Below are positions 9,400-18,069 of a DNA stretch of 64,000 nucleotides, in pieces. Location of the stretch: the NCBI RefSeq assembly GCF_013868135.1, contig NZ_JACEMU010000013.1, forward strand, positions 17,297 to 81,296, in the 5' to 3' direction. The notes below the pieces were generated by a model. It saw only the letters and a program-made list of their open reading frames with translations, was not told where the DNA came from and did not search any database. The position numbers and the translations under genes were made by a program. Source of the DNA: Paracoccus sp. S1E-3 (GTDB taxonomy: Bacteria; Pseudomonadota; Alphaproteobacteria; Rhodobacterales; Rhodobacteraceae). Position 1 is the first letter of the stretch, and every line of letters begins with the position of its first letter.

Positions 9400-10371
9400 T
9401 CAATGTCCTTTGGCAAGGCGCGGATCCAGCAGACGCGAGACGAAATCGGTCAGCAGGTTCGCGATGATGACAAGCAGGGTGGAGAAGAACAGGATGCCCA
9501 GCACGGTCGGATAGTCGCGGGCAAGGATCGACTGAAAGGCCAGCGTGCCAAGACCGGGCCAGCTGAACACCGTCTCGACCAGAACCGCGCCGGAAATGAT
9601 GGCGCCGAACTGCATCCCGGCCACGGTGACGACCGGCAACAGCGCGTTGCGGAAGGCGTGATGGTTCAGCACCCGCCTTTCGCTGACGCCCTTGGCGCGG
9701 GCGGTGCGGATATAATCGGCGCCCAGCACTTCCAGCATCGAGGCGCGGGTCAACCGGCTGTATTGCGCCAGATAGACCAGCCCCAGCGTCAGCGCAGGCA
9801 GCACAAGGTGGTGCGCGATGTCCAGCGCCCGCACCAGCGGGCCGCCCTGTTTCACGATGTTGATCATGCCGGCGACCGGGAACAGCGGGATTTTGGCCGC
9901 GAACAGGATCACCAGCATCAGCCCGGTCCAGAAGACCGGCGCCGAATAGCCGACCAGCGACAGGACCGTGACCAGCGTCGAGGCGATGCCGCGCGGTTTT
10001 CTGGCCGCCATGACCCCCAACCGGGTGCCGACGATCAGCGCGAAGGCCAGCGCGGCGGTCACCAGCAGCAGCGTCGGCCCCAGCCGCGACAGGATCAGTT
10101 CGACCACCGGGCGGTTGTAGAAATACGAGGTGCCCAGATCGCCCTGCAGCGCCCGGCCCAGATACAGGCCCAACTGCGTCAGGATGGGCTTGTCCAGCCC
10201 GTATTGCTGGCGGATGGCGGCCATGACCTCGGCATTGGCGCCGCCCATCTCGCCCGCGATCACCTCGGCCGGGTCGCCGGGGGCAAGCTGGATCAGCAGG
10301 AAGTTCAGGACCAGCACGGCAAGGATCAGGGCGGCTGCGTAAAGCAGCTGCCGCAGGATACGATAAGCCAT
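9400..10371 (-). CDS. peptide-type ABC transporter permease (OppB/DppB class)
   Basis: A 323-residue permease starting MAYRILRQLLYAAALILAVLV, with six helices and the OppB features LAPGDPAE near residue 32, YGLDKPILTQ near 55, and the EAA loop (EVLGADYIRTARAKGVSERRVLNHHAFRNALLP). It pairs with the OppC-class permease. It starts 13 bases after the binding-protein gene on the same strand. Confidence 0.94.
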   Translation of the reverse strand: MAYRILRQLLYAAALILAVLVLNFLLIQLAPGDPAEVIAGEMGGANAEVMAAIRQQYGLDKPILTQLGLYLGRALQGDLGTSYFYNRPVVELILSRLGPTLLLVTAALAFALIVGTRLGVMAARKPRGIASTLVTVLSLVGYSAPVFWTGLMLVILFAAKIPLFPVAGMINIVKQGGPLVRALDIAHHLVLPALTLGLVYLAQYSRLTRASMLEVLGADYIRTARAKGVSERRVLNHHAFRNALLPVVTVAGMQFGAIISGAVLVETVFSWPGLGTLAFQSILARDYPTVLGILFFSTLLVIIANLLTDFVSRLLDPRLAKGH

Positions 10372-10384
10372 CGGAAATCTCCGC

Positions 10385-11980
10385 CTATTGCTTCAGCCAG
10401 ACCTCGTCCATCGGTCCCATCGGACCCCAGATCGAGATCGGCGGGTTCTGCACGGCCTGATTATAGACCGTATGATAGGGCACTTCGTTGATATAGTGGA
10501 TCGGGATGTCGTCGGTGATCTGCTTGAAGGCCTGCGCATAAAGGTCCTTGCGGCGGGCCTGATCCGCCTCGACCCCGGCTTCGTTCAGCAGCTTGTCGAC
10601 ATTCTCGTTGCAATATTGCTGGGTGTTCGACCAGATAATGCCCTCGCGGATGTTCGAGCAGAGATAGGTCCGGTTCACCCCGATCACCGGGTCACCCCAG
10701 TTGAAGACCTGATCCATGGTCATGTCGAAGTCGTAATTCGAGATACGCTGCGCCCAGGTCGGAAAATCCGGCGAGGCGCGGACGCTGACCGTGATCCCGA
10801 TCTTGGCCAGCGCCGCCTTGACATATTCCGCGACCGCGCGCTGCTGTTCCTCGATATCGGGGATATAGTCGATCTGAAGTTCCAGCTTCTTGCCGCCATC
10901 ACCATAACCGGCTTCGGTCAACAGCGCCTTGGCCTTGTCCAGATCGAAGTCATAGCGGGCCACATCCTCGGTGAAGAAGGGGCTGCTTTCCACCACCGGC
11001 TCGATCGCCGGTTTCGACAGCCCGGCATGCAGCGCCTTGGTCACGAAATTGCGGTCGATAGCATAGCCGATCGCCTGACGCACGCGCACATCCGACAGCG
11101 CCGGGTTCTTGGTGTTGAAGGCCAGCCAGTTGATCGGGCCGATACCGGCATAACCCTTGTCGGTCAGACCCATGCCCTGCGCCTTCTCCAGACGCCGGAT
11201 CAGCCGGGTGGAATCGAGCAGCGGATAAAGCTGCGCCTCGCCCGATTCCATCGCCAGAACGGCCGAGTTCGCGTCCTGATATTGCCGGATCACGATGCTG
11301 TCGAGATAGGGCTTTCCTTCCAGAAAGAAGCCGTCATAGCGTTCCAGAACGATATACTGGCCCGGCTCGAACTTGGTGACCTTGAACGGGCCGGACCCGA
11401 CCGGCAGGTTGTTCTTGGGGTTCGACTTGATGTCCTGACCATCGTCAAAGACATGCTTGGGCAGGATCGGCGTCAGCGCCGAGGACAGCGCCAGCAGGAT
11501 CGCCGGATGCGGCGTCTTCATGCGGATGACCACGGTCTGCGGATCGGGCGCCTCGAAGGCCTCGACCGGTTCCAGCATCGACGAGAACGGGTGATTGTCC
11601 TTGACCACGTTCAGCGACCAGATCACGTCCTCCGACGTGATCGGCTTGCCGTCATGGAAGGTCGCGCCCTGCCGCAGCTTCAGCGTCAGCACCTTGTTGT
11701 CGGGGCTGAATTCCCAGCTTTCGGCCAGATAGGGCTGCGGGGTGAAATCCTCGCCATAGCGCAGCAGCGTGGCGAAGATCTGGGCGGCGGGCACGGCGGT
11801 GGCGATGCCGGACTGCACGGCGGCGTTCAGGTGCCGGGGCTTCTGGGTCGAGGCCATGACCAGCGTGCCGCCGCGCTGCGGCTCCTCCTGGGCGAAAAGC
11901 GGCGACGAGCAGGCCAGCACGATCAGGGCCGCCACGCCGCCAAGCAGGGTGCGACGGCTGAAGATGGGGGTAAGTTTCAT
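10385..11980 (-). CDS. peptide-type ABC transporter substrate-binding protein (SBP_bac_5 family)
   Basis: Periplasmic solute-binding protein of about 531 residues that delivers ligand to the downstream OppBC-class permeases. The start is set at the ATG at 11980 (MKLTPIFSRRTLLGG), which has a GGAGAG ribosome-binding site and opens with a signal peptide carrying a twin-arginine-like SRRTLLGG followed by a hydrophobic core and an SPLFAQ cleavage region. SBP_bac_5 features are the TLVMA start, LRQGATFHDGKPITSEDV near residue 100, and IGYAIDR. Ligand unknown; the neighbouring amidohydrolase and metallochaperone suggest an amide- or peptide-like compound. Confidence 0.93.
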   Translation of the reverse strand: MKLTPIFSRRTLLGGVAALIVLACSSPLFAQEEPQRGGTLVMASTQKPRHLNAAVQSGIATAVPAAQIFATLLRYGEDFTPQPYLAESWEFSPDNKVLTLKLRQGATFHDGKPITSEDVIWSLNVVKDNHPFSSMLEPVEAFEAPDPQTVVIRMKTPHPAILLALSSALTPILPKHVFDDGQDIKSNPKNNLPVGSGPFKVTKFEPGQYIVLERYDGFFLEGKPYLDSIVIRQYQDANSAVLAMESGEAQLYPLLDSTRLIRRLEKAQGMGLTDKGYAGIGPINWLAFNTKNPALSDVRVRQAIGYAIDRNFVTKALHAGLSKPAIEPVVESSPFFTEDVARYDFDLDKAKALLTEAGYGDGGKKLELQIDYIPDIEEQQRAVAEYVKAALAKIGITVSVRASPDFPTWAQRISNYDFDMTMDQVFNWGDPVIGVNRTYLCSNIREGIIWSNTQQYCNENVDKLLNEAGVEADQARRKDLYAQAFKQITDDIPIHYINEVPYHTVYNQAVQNPPISIWGPMGPMDEVWLKQ

Positions 11981-12088
11981 CGGTCTCTCCTGTCGGGACA
12001 TGCGCCGGATTTTTGTGCCGGTCGCGGACAGGTTCATGAATCCGTCACAGCTTACCTTGCGGCAAATGCATTTTTGCTGCCGAATTCC

Positions 12089-13033
12089 TCAGAAATCCTG
12101 TGGAATATAGGGCCGCACGAAAGCGCGGTCGAATTCGCCGCGCATCGCCTGCATCTCGCAAGTAGCGATAATCGCTTCGGAAACCGGAGACAATTTGACA
12201 TCTCGTCGCGTCAGAAAGCCGGCGCGGGGCGCATCGTGATCGCCCGCAAGGGGAAGCCGGACCAGATCGCCGCTGGCATAGGTCTGCTTGCTCATTGGGC
12301 GGATGTTGAACACGCCATAACACATTCCCGCCGCGATCAGCGCCCGCATCATGTCGGTCGAGCGCGCCGAATAGACCACGTTCGGCGTCAACCCGCGCGC
12401 CGCGAACAGGTCCATCAGATAGCGCCGCGACAATTCCAGATCCAGCACCACCAGCGGCTCGGGCGCCAGCTGTTCCAGCGTCACGAATCGGCCGCTGGCC
12501 AGTGGGTGCGACGCCGGCAGCGCCGCATGGGGATAGCCCACGAACAGCGACAGGAAACGATAGGCCAGTTCATGCACCGGGCCGTAGCACAGCGCAAAAT
12601 CGGCATCGCCGCTGTCCAGAATCCGCACGATCTCCTCGGAATTCCCCTCGATCACATCAATCTTCAGATTCGGGTAACGCTGCCGGACCTCGGACAGGAT
12701 CGTCGGCAGCAGGATCGGCGCCAGTGGCGTGAAACAGGCGATCCGGGCCGTGCCGTCCACAATCTGCTCGAGATCGGTGATCTTGCTGTCGAACCGTGCC
12801 TGCGCCGACAGCAGAAGGCGGATTTCATCCAGGAATTTCCGCCCGAACACGGTGACCGCGATCCCGCGCGACGGCACGCGGGCAAAGATCGGCTGCCCGG
12901 CCTGCGCCTCGATATGGTCGATGGCGGCGGCGATCGAGGATGGCGAGACCGCCAGCGCCTCGGCCGCCGCGGTGATCGACTGATGCCGCTCGGCCGCTTC
13001 CAGATAGCGCAGGTGCTTCAGCGTGTAATGCAT
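12089..13033 (-). CDS. LysR-family transcriptional regulator
   Basis: A 314-residue LysR-type regulator. The N-terminal winged helix-turn-helix covers residues 1-60 (LKHLRYLEAAERHQSITAAAEALAVSPSSIAAAI), followed by a co-inducer domain with two alpha/beta lobes. It lies upstream of, and on the same strand as, the ABC binding-protein gene, and is divergent from the amidohydrolase gene, the usual place for a LysR activator of both. ATGCATTT octamers occur in both flanking regulatory regions. Confidence 0.92.
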   Translation of the reverse strand: MHYTLKHLRYLEAAERHQSITAAAEALAVSPSSIAAAIDHIEAQAGQPIFARVPSRGIAVTVFGRKFLDEIRLLLSAQARFDSKITDLEQIVDGTARIACFTPLAPILLPTILSEVRQRYPNLKIDVIEGNSEEIVRILDSGDADFALCYGPVHELAYRFLSLFVGYPHAALPASHPLASGRFVTLEQLAPEPLVVLDLELSRRYLMDLFAARGLTPNVVYSARSTDMMRALIAAGMCYGVFNIRPMSKQTYASGDLVRLPLAGDHDAPRAGFLTRRDVKLSPVSEAIIATCEMQAMRGEFDRAFVRPYIPQDF

Positions 13034-13136
13034 CTCATCCTCAGCGAAATAGAGGAATTACCCCGCAATTATGCATTTCACGCAGGATATTTGTCACGAT
13101 TATTCTGCATCGCAGCCCCATCCGACGGAGAGTTGC
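13034..13136. promoter_or_regulatory. LysR / amidohydrolase divergent promoter region
   Basis: A 103-bp gap with an AT-rich centre. It contains ATGCATTT at 13071-13078 and a TGCAT about 30 bases further on, giving a loose inverted arrangement. The same octamer occurs at 12066-12073 upstream of the ABC transporter operon. A LysR-binding role is inference. Confidence 0.4.
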
Positions 13137-14771
13137 ATGACCCCGACCCTTTTTTCTGCCCGCCGCATCATCACCATGGACCCGTCCCGCCCCGAGGCCA
13201 CGCATGTCCTCGTCTCCGGCGACGGCCGGATTCTCGCCGTGGGCACCCCGGATGAGATGGGGGACTCGGGCGAGGCGACCCGTGACGACCGATTCGCCGA
13301 CAAGATCCTGATGCCGGGCTTTGTCGAGGGGCACGCGCATATGATGGAAGGCTCGGTCTGGCGCTTCACCTATCTGGGCCATTACGCCCGCATCGCCCCC
13401 GATGGCCGCCACTGGGACGGCATCACCAGCACCGATGCGCTGATCGCGCGGCTGCGCGAACGGGCGGCGGAACTGGGCGACGGGCCGGTGGTCGGCTGGG
13501 GTTTCGATCCGCTGTTCGTCCCCGGCGAGCGGCTGTCGCGGCTGGATCTCGACCGGGTTTCGACCACCCAGCCGGTGGTGGTGCTGCATTCCAACATGCA
13601 CCTGCTGACCGCCAACAGCGCAGCGCTGGAACTGGCGGGCTATGACGAAAACACCGATGTGCCGGGCGTGCTGCACAGCGCCGACGGCCAATTGCACGGC
13701 GAATTGCACGAAATGGCCGCCATGTTCCCGGTCATGCGCCGCGTCGGCGCCAGTTTCCGCAATCTGGGCGGCGATCCCGAATCGATCTGGAATTTCGCCC
13801 GCTCGGCCTGCCGGGCCGGGGTGACGACCTCGACCGACCTCTTGAACGATCTGGCCGAGGAAACGCTGGCCGATCTGCTGGCGACGACTGGCGAGGACGG
13901 CTATCCGCTGCGCGTGGTGCCGATGCTGTCGGCGCTGGCGATGCCCCCGACCGAGGTCGGTCCGCGGGCGCTGGAACTGCGCGCGCGTTCGACCGACCGG
14001 CTGCGGATGGGCGGCGTCAAGATCATCACCGATGGCTCGATTCAGGGCTTTACCGCCCAACTGCTGGCGCCGGGCTATTATCGCGGCACCGATAACGGCA
14101 TCTGGAACATCGCCCCCGAGGCGCTGAACGCCATGGTCGACGACCTGAACCGGCAGGGCATCCAGATGCATATTCACGTCAATGGCGACGGCGCCAGCCT
14201 GGCCGCGATCGAGGCGCTGGAGGCCGCGCTGGCGGGCCATTTCCGCCCCGATCATCGCCACACGCTGCAACATTGCCAGATGGCCGACCGGGCGCAACTG
14301 CGCCGCATCGCCGCGCTGCAATGCTGCGTGAACCTGTTCGCCAACCACCTCTATTATTTCGGCGACAAGCATTATGAAATCACCATCGGCCCGGAACGCG
14401 CCTGCCGGATGAACCCCTGCGCCAGCGCGCTGGAACTGGGCATTCCGCTGGCAATCCATTCCGATGCCCCGATCACCCCGCTGGCGCCACTGGTCACCGC
14501 ATGGTGCGCGATCAACCGCCTGACCGACGGCGGACGGCAGCTTGGCACGTCCGAGCGCATCTCGCTGGATCAGGCGCTTTATGCCATCACGCTCGGCGCC
14601 GCCCATACGCTGAAGCTCGACGCCGAAATCGGCTCGGTCGAGGTCGGCAAGCGCGCCGATTTCGCGGTGCTGGAAGACGATCCCCATGCCCTCGGGGCTG
14701 AGCGGCTGCGCGAGGTGCGGGTCTGGGGCACGATTTTCGGCGGTCAGCCGGTCCAGACGGGATCGTTCTGA
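13137..14771 (+). CDS. metal-dependent amidohydrolase (YtcJ-like, amidohydrolase_3 family)
   Basis: A 544-residue TIM-barrel hydrolase that cleaves an amide or related bond with a bound divalent metal. The metal site is visible as GFVEGHAHM (HxH, residues 59-67), HVNGDGA near 350, LQHCQMAD near 376 and the late Asp in AIHSDAPITPL near 440. The start is placed at the ATG at 13137 with a GGAG site 8-9 bases upstream; an upstream in-frame ATG at 13071 lies in the promoter region. The next gene, a G3E GTPase of the metallochaperone superfamily, begins with no gap (TGAATG), so the two are co-translated. Substrate unknown; probably imported by the divergent ABC transporter. Confidence 0.9.
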   Translation: MTPTLFSARRIITMDPSRPEATHVLVSGDGRILAVGTPDEMGDSGEATRDDRFADKILMPGFVEGHAHMMEGSVWRFTYLGHYARIAPDGRHWDGITSTDALIARLRERAAELGDGPVVGWGFDPLFVPGERLSRLDLDRVSTTQPVVVLHSNMHLLTANSAALELAGYDENTDVPGVLHSADGQLHGELHEMAAMFPVMRRVGASFRNLGGDPESIWNFARSACRAGVTTSTDLLNDLAEETLADLLATTGEDGYPLRVVPMLSALAMPPTEVGPRALELRARSTDRLRMGGVKIITDGSIQGFTAQLLAPGYYRGTDNGIWNIAPEALNAMVDDLNRQGIQMHIHVNGDGASLAAIEALEAALAGHFRPDHRHTLQHCQMADRAQLRRIAALQCCVNLFANHLYYFGDKHYEITIGPERACRMNPCASALELGIPLAIHSDAPITPLAPLVTAWCAINRLTDGGRQLGTSERISLDQALYAITLGAAHTLKLDAEIGSVEVGKRADFAVLEDDPHALGAERLREVRVWGTIFGGQPVQTGSF

Positions 14772-15698
14772 ATGGACGCGGCACTGCCGGTCAACCTGCT
14801 CTGCGGCTATCTGGGCGCGGGCAAGACCACGCTGCTGAACCGGCTTCTGGAACAGGACGATCAACGCATTCTGGTCATGGTCAATGATTTCGGCGACATC
14901 GCCGTCGACGCCACGATGATCGCGGGCCGTTCGGCCGAAACCATCCAGCTCAGCAATGGCTGCATCTGCTGTTCGATGGGCGGCGGCCTGTTCGAGGCGT
15001 TCGAACGCGCGCTGGCGCTGCGCGAGCACGTCGACCGGCTGGTGATCGAGGCCAGCGGCGTGGCCGAACCCGACCGGCTGGCCAATTTCGCCCGCGCCGA
15101 ACCCGATCTCGATTGCCGCGCCGTCATCGCCGTGGTCGATCCGCCAAGCCTCGCGGACCGTCTGGCCGACCCGAAAATCGGCAAGGTGGTGGAGCGCCAG
15201 ATCGCCGGCGCCGACGCGGTATTCCTGTCCCGCGCCGATGTCGCCGACGCTGCCGCGATGCGGCAGGCTGCCCGGCTTGTCGGCGGCATCAACCCGCTGG
15301 CCAGCCAGCACCAGCACCTAGATGGCGGCTTTCTGACCGCATTGGCCGCGCGGCACGACGCAAACAGCCTGTCCGCAATGGGGGCACCCGGCAACCACCA
15401 GCAGCTTTTTGCCAGCCGCACCATTGCGGTTGACGCAGTCCCGAATGCGCATGACCTGACCGCGCTCCTGACCGGGCACGGGGGCGCGATCCATCGCCTG
15501 AAGGGCTATGTCCAGTTGCCCGGCCTGACCCAAGTTCACCTGCTGCAACTGGCCGGCGGGGTGCTGTCGTTGGAACCCGTCGACGCCCCGGAAGGTATCG
15601 CCATCAACCAGCTGGTCGCGATTTCACCCGATGCAGGGGCGCTGGCAACACTGGCGGCAGAGGTGGCGGCGTCTCACGACATTCAGCGCAGATCCTGA
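14772..15698 (+). CDS. G3E-family P-loop GTPase (CobW-type metallochaperone)
   Basis: A 308-residue GTPase of the CobW/HypB/UreG/MeaB superfamily, whose members load metal or metal cofactors into enzymes. Seen: Walker A CGYLGAGKTT (residues 11-20), the metal-binding CxCC motif in SNGCICCSMGGG near residue 68, and the E-x-x-G switch in IEASGVAEP near 95. The guanine-specificity position reads FLSRADV where the family normally has N-K-x-D, so Asn-Lys are replaced by Ser-Arg. The C-terminal domain is compact. Its ATG directly follows the stop of the amidohydrolase gene, so it is a candidate dedicated metal chaperone for that enzyme. Confidence 0.88.
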   Translation: MDAALPVNLLCGYLGAGKTTLLNRLLEQDDQRILVMVNDFGDIAVDATMIAGRSAETIQLSNGCICCSMGGGLFEAFERALALREHVDRLVIEASGVAEPDRLANFARAEPDLDCRAVIAVVDPPSLADRLADPKIGKVVERQIAGADAVFLSRADVADAAAMRQAARLVGGINPLASQHQHLDGGFLTALAARHDANSLSAMGAPGNHQQLFASRTIAVDAVPNAHDLTALLTGHGGAIHRLKGYVQLPGLTQVHLLQLAGGVLSLEPVDAPEGIAINQLVAISPDAGALATLAAEVAASHDIQRRS

Positions 15699-15732
15699 AC
15701 CGTCGCCGGTCTGGCTTAGGCCCAATCCTGCG

Positions 15733-15756
15733 CTCCTGCGCCGCACGGCGCAGGAG
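15733..15756. terminator. hairpin between convergent genes
   Basis: Arms CTCCTGCGCCG (15733-15743) and CGGCGCAGGAG (15746-15756) match perfectly. It lies between the convergent G3E GTPase and pta genes. No T-run follows on either strand. Confidence 0.45.
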
Positions 15757-15790
15757 ATGAAAGCCGCTTCGCTGCTGCCTCGGCGGCCCG

Positions 15791-16747
15791 TCAGACCGCC
15801 TGAACCGAGGTGACGGCGGCGGCGGCGATGATGTCATCGACCGACGCGCCCCGCGACAGGTCGTTCGCCGGTTTCGCCAACCCTTGCAGGATCGGCCCGA
15901 TGGCGGTCAGGCCGCCCAGCCGTTGGGCGATCTTGTAGCCGATATTGCCCGAACTCAGATCGGGGAAGATGAACACATTCGGCTGGCCGGTCAGGCGGCT
16001 GCCCGGCGCCTTTCTGGCTCGGATGGCGTCATCAAGCGCCGCGTCGAACTGCAATTCGCCATCGACCTCCAGATCGGGCTCGGCCTCGCGGATCATGGTC
16101 AGCGCCTCGCGGATCTTGGTCAGCGAATGATGCTCGGCCGATCCGGCGGTGGAAAAACTCAGCAGCGCGACGCGCGGCGTCTGGTTCAACAGCTGCCGGC
16201 AGGATGCGGCAGCCGACCGGGCGATGGCGGCCAGTCCCGCCGCGTCGGGGTCGATCACCAGCCCGCAATCGGCGAAGATCATCCCGCCCTTGACGCGCGC
16301 GTCCGGGGCGCAGGCCAGCATCAGGAAGAAACTGCTGACGATCCCGGCATCGGGGGCGCGTCCGATGATCTGCAGGGCCGCGCGCACGGTATCGGCGGTG
16401 GTCGCGACCGCGCCCCCGACGGTGCCGTCCGCCTGCCCCAGCCGGACCCGCATCGCCGCCTGCCGGATCGGGTCGCGCATCTCGATCAGCGCCTGTTCGG
16501 CGGTCATGCCCTTGCTGGCGCGCATGGCCTGCCAATGGGTCGACAGCTCCACCAGATCGGGGGCCTCGGCCGGGATCAACGAGGTGACGCCGGGCAGGTC
16601 GGGACCGTTCATCAGAGTGACGCGGGCCAGCCCTTCCTCGGTCAACCGGGCGGCCGCTTCGGCGACGCGCGGGTCGTCGCCCTCGGGCAGGATGATATGG
16701 CGCGGCGTGGCGCGGGCGGCGTCGAAGATACGGTCAAGCGGTGTCAT
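15791..16747 (-). CDS. pta: phosphate acetyltransferase (taurine pathway)
   Basis: Converts acetyl phosphate plus CoA to acetyl-CoA plus phosphate. Here it would use the acetyl phosphate released by sulfoacetaldehyde acetyltransferase. The protein is about 318 residues, the short single-domain Pta form, with IILPEGDDPRVAEAAARL at the N-terminus, GGAVATTADTVRAALQIIGRAP near residue 115, and the family-typical FPDLSSGNIGYKIAQRLGG near 275. The ATG at 16747 (MTPLDRIF) has an AAAGGG site; an in-frame start at 16771 adds eight residues. No acetate kinase lies alongside, which fits a catabolic role. It is the last gene of the tau island on this strand. Confidence 0.93.
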   Translation of the reverse strand: MTPLDRIFDAARATPRHIILPEGDDPRVAEAAARLTEEGLARVTLMNGPDLPGVTSLIPAEAPDLVELSTHWQAMRASKGMTAEQALIEMRDPIRQAAMRVRLGQADGTVGGAVATTADTVRAALQIIGRAPDAGIVSSFFLMLACAPDARVKGGMIFADCGLVIDPDAAGLAAIARSAAASCRQLLNQTPRVALLSFSTAGSAEHHSLTKIREALTMIREAEPDLEVDGELQFDAALDDAIRARKAPGSRLTGQPNVFIFPDLSSGNIGYKIAQRLGGLTAIGPILQGLAKPANDLSRGASVDDIIAAAAVTSVQAV

Positions 16748-16885
16748 GGCGGCGGCCCTTTCAGAAGGCAACGGCTGTTGAGGGTTGCGCGCAACCGCGC
16801 AACGAAGGGTGTGTTTCGTCCGGGCACGACTTCTCTGTGCCCCCGCCCGTATGCGGTGGTTTCGGGTCGTTTCGGTGGCCTCGCC

Positions 16886-17902
16886 TCAACCCAGGAAGTG
16901 CAACCCGGCGACGACGAAGACGCCAAGGAAGATGGTCTCGGCCACGATCAGCGCGATGGCGCCGCCGCCGACTTCCAGCATCTTCTTCAACGAGGTCTTG
17001 ATGCCGACCGCCGCGATCGAGATCAGCAGCGCCCAGCGCGACAGATCGCCCGCCGCGTCCAATACCACCTGCGGGATCAGCCCGAAGCTGTTCAGCGCCG
17101 CCAGCACCAGAAAGCCGATGACGAAGCCCGGCAGCAGCGGCGGCGCCTTGCCGCCATCGGTATCGGCCAGCCCGCGGGCCCGGATCACCAGCGAGAAGCA
17201 CAGCACCACCGGCGCCAGCATCGACACCCGGATCAGCTTTACCAGCGTCGCCGTCTCGCCGGTTTCCGGACCGATGGAAAAGCCCGCGCCGACCACCTGC
17301 GCCACGTCGTGGATGGTGCCGCCCAGGAACACCCCGCTGTCACGCGGCGTGAAGCCGAAGGCATTGGAAAGCATCGGATAAAGCACCATGGCGATGGTCG
17401 AGAGCACGGTCACCGACAGCACCGTGAAGACCAGATCACGCTCGGATTTCTCGTGCTTGGGCAGCACCGCAGCGATGGCCATGGCGGCCGAAGCGCCGCA
17501 GATCGCGACCGAGCCGCCGGTCAGCAGCGCAAAGCGCCAGCCCCGCCCGACGAAGCGGCTAGCCCCCAGCGCGAACAGGATGGTCAGGATCACCCCGGCC
17601 ACCACCAGCGCGATCGAGGCCCCGCCAAGCGCGGCCAGCATATCGACCGAGATCCGTGCGCCCAGCAGCGCCACCCCCAGCCGCAGCACGGTGCGGGCGG
17701 TGAAGGCGATGCCCGGCGCGGTGCGGGTGCCCTCATCAGCCAGAAAGTTCAGCGCCAGCCCCAGCAGCAGCGCCAGCAGCATCGCCGGCGCGCCGTAATG
17801 GTCGGACAGGAACTGCGCAGTCGCGGCCACCAGAACCGAGACAGCAAAGCCCGGAAAGGCATCGGCCAGCGTGCCGCGCGAAGGGATCATGGTGGTCAGC
17901 AT
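16886..17902 (-). CDS. tauZ: YeiH/UPF0324-family membrane protein, putative sulfate/sulfite exporter TauZ
   Basis: A 338-residue integral membrane protein of about 9-10 helices of the YeiH (conserved hypothetical 698) family. Members adjacent to xsc have been named TauZ and proposed to export the sulfite or sulfate made from sulfonates. Family features seen are GIAFTARTVLRLGVALLGARI near residue 70, GGSVAICGASAAMAIAAVLP near 130, and GVFLGGTIHDVAQVVGAG near 190. A GGAG site precedes the ATG at 17902. Position between xsc and pta is the main evidence for the role; transport has not been shown by sequence. Confidence 0.87.
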   Translation of the reverse strand: MLTTMIPSRGTLADAFPGFAVSVLVAATAQFLSDHYGAPAMLLALLLGLALNFLADEGTRTAPGIAFTARTVLRLGVALLGARISVDMLAALGGASIALVVAGVILTILFALGASRFVGRGWRFALLTGGSVAICGASAAMAIAAVLPKHEKSERDLVFTVLSVTVLSTIAMVLYPMLSNAFGFTPRDSGVFLGGTIHDVAQVVGAGFSIGPETGETATLVKLIRVSMLAPVVLCFSLVIRARGLADTDGGKAPPLLPGFVIGFLVLAALNSFGLIPQVVLDAAGDLSRWALLISIAAVGIKTSLKKMLEVGGGAIALIVAETIFLGVFVVAGLHFLG

Positions 17903-18069
17903 TGTCGTCTCCGGTCAGGGTCGGAACCTTCCGGCGATGAGAGCGCCCGCGCCGGAAGGAAGGTAATGGAACCGCAGCGACCCAAGGGAATTGCGGCTGT
18001 CGCCAAAAGCAGGCGACCCGCAGGTCGGCGCAGCATGGGCGGGGCGCGTCGCGCCCTGCCCGTCTTTTC

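Noticed and set aside
10388..13255. 955-codon open frame on the plus strand
   Set aside because: Antisense to the ABC binding-protein and LysR genes; no protein-family resemblance.
13041..15317. 758-codon open frame on the minus strand
   Set aside because: Antisense to the amidohydrolase and G3E GTPase genes, both with clear catalytic motifs.
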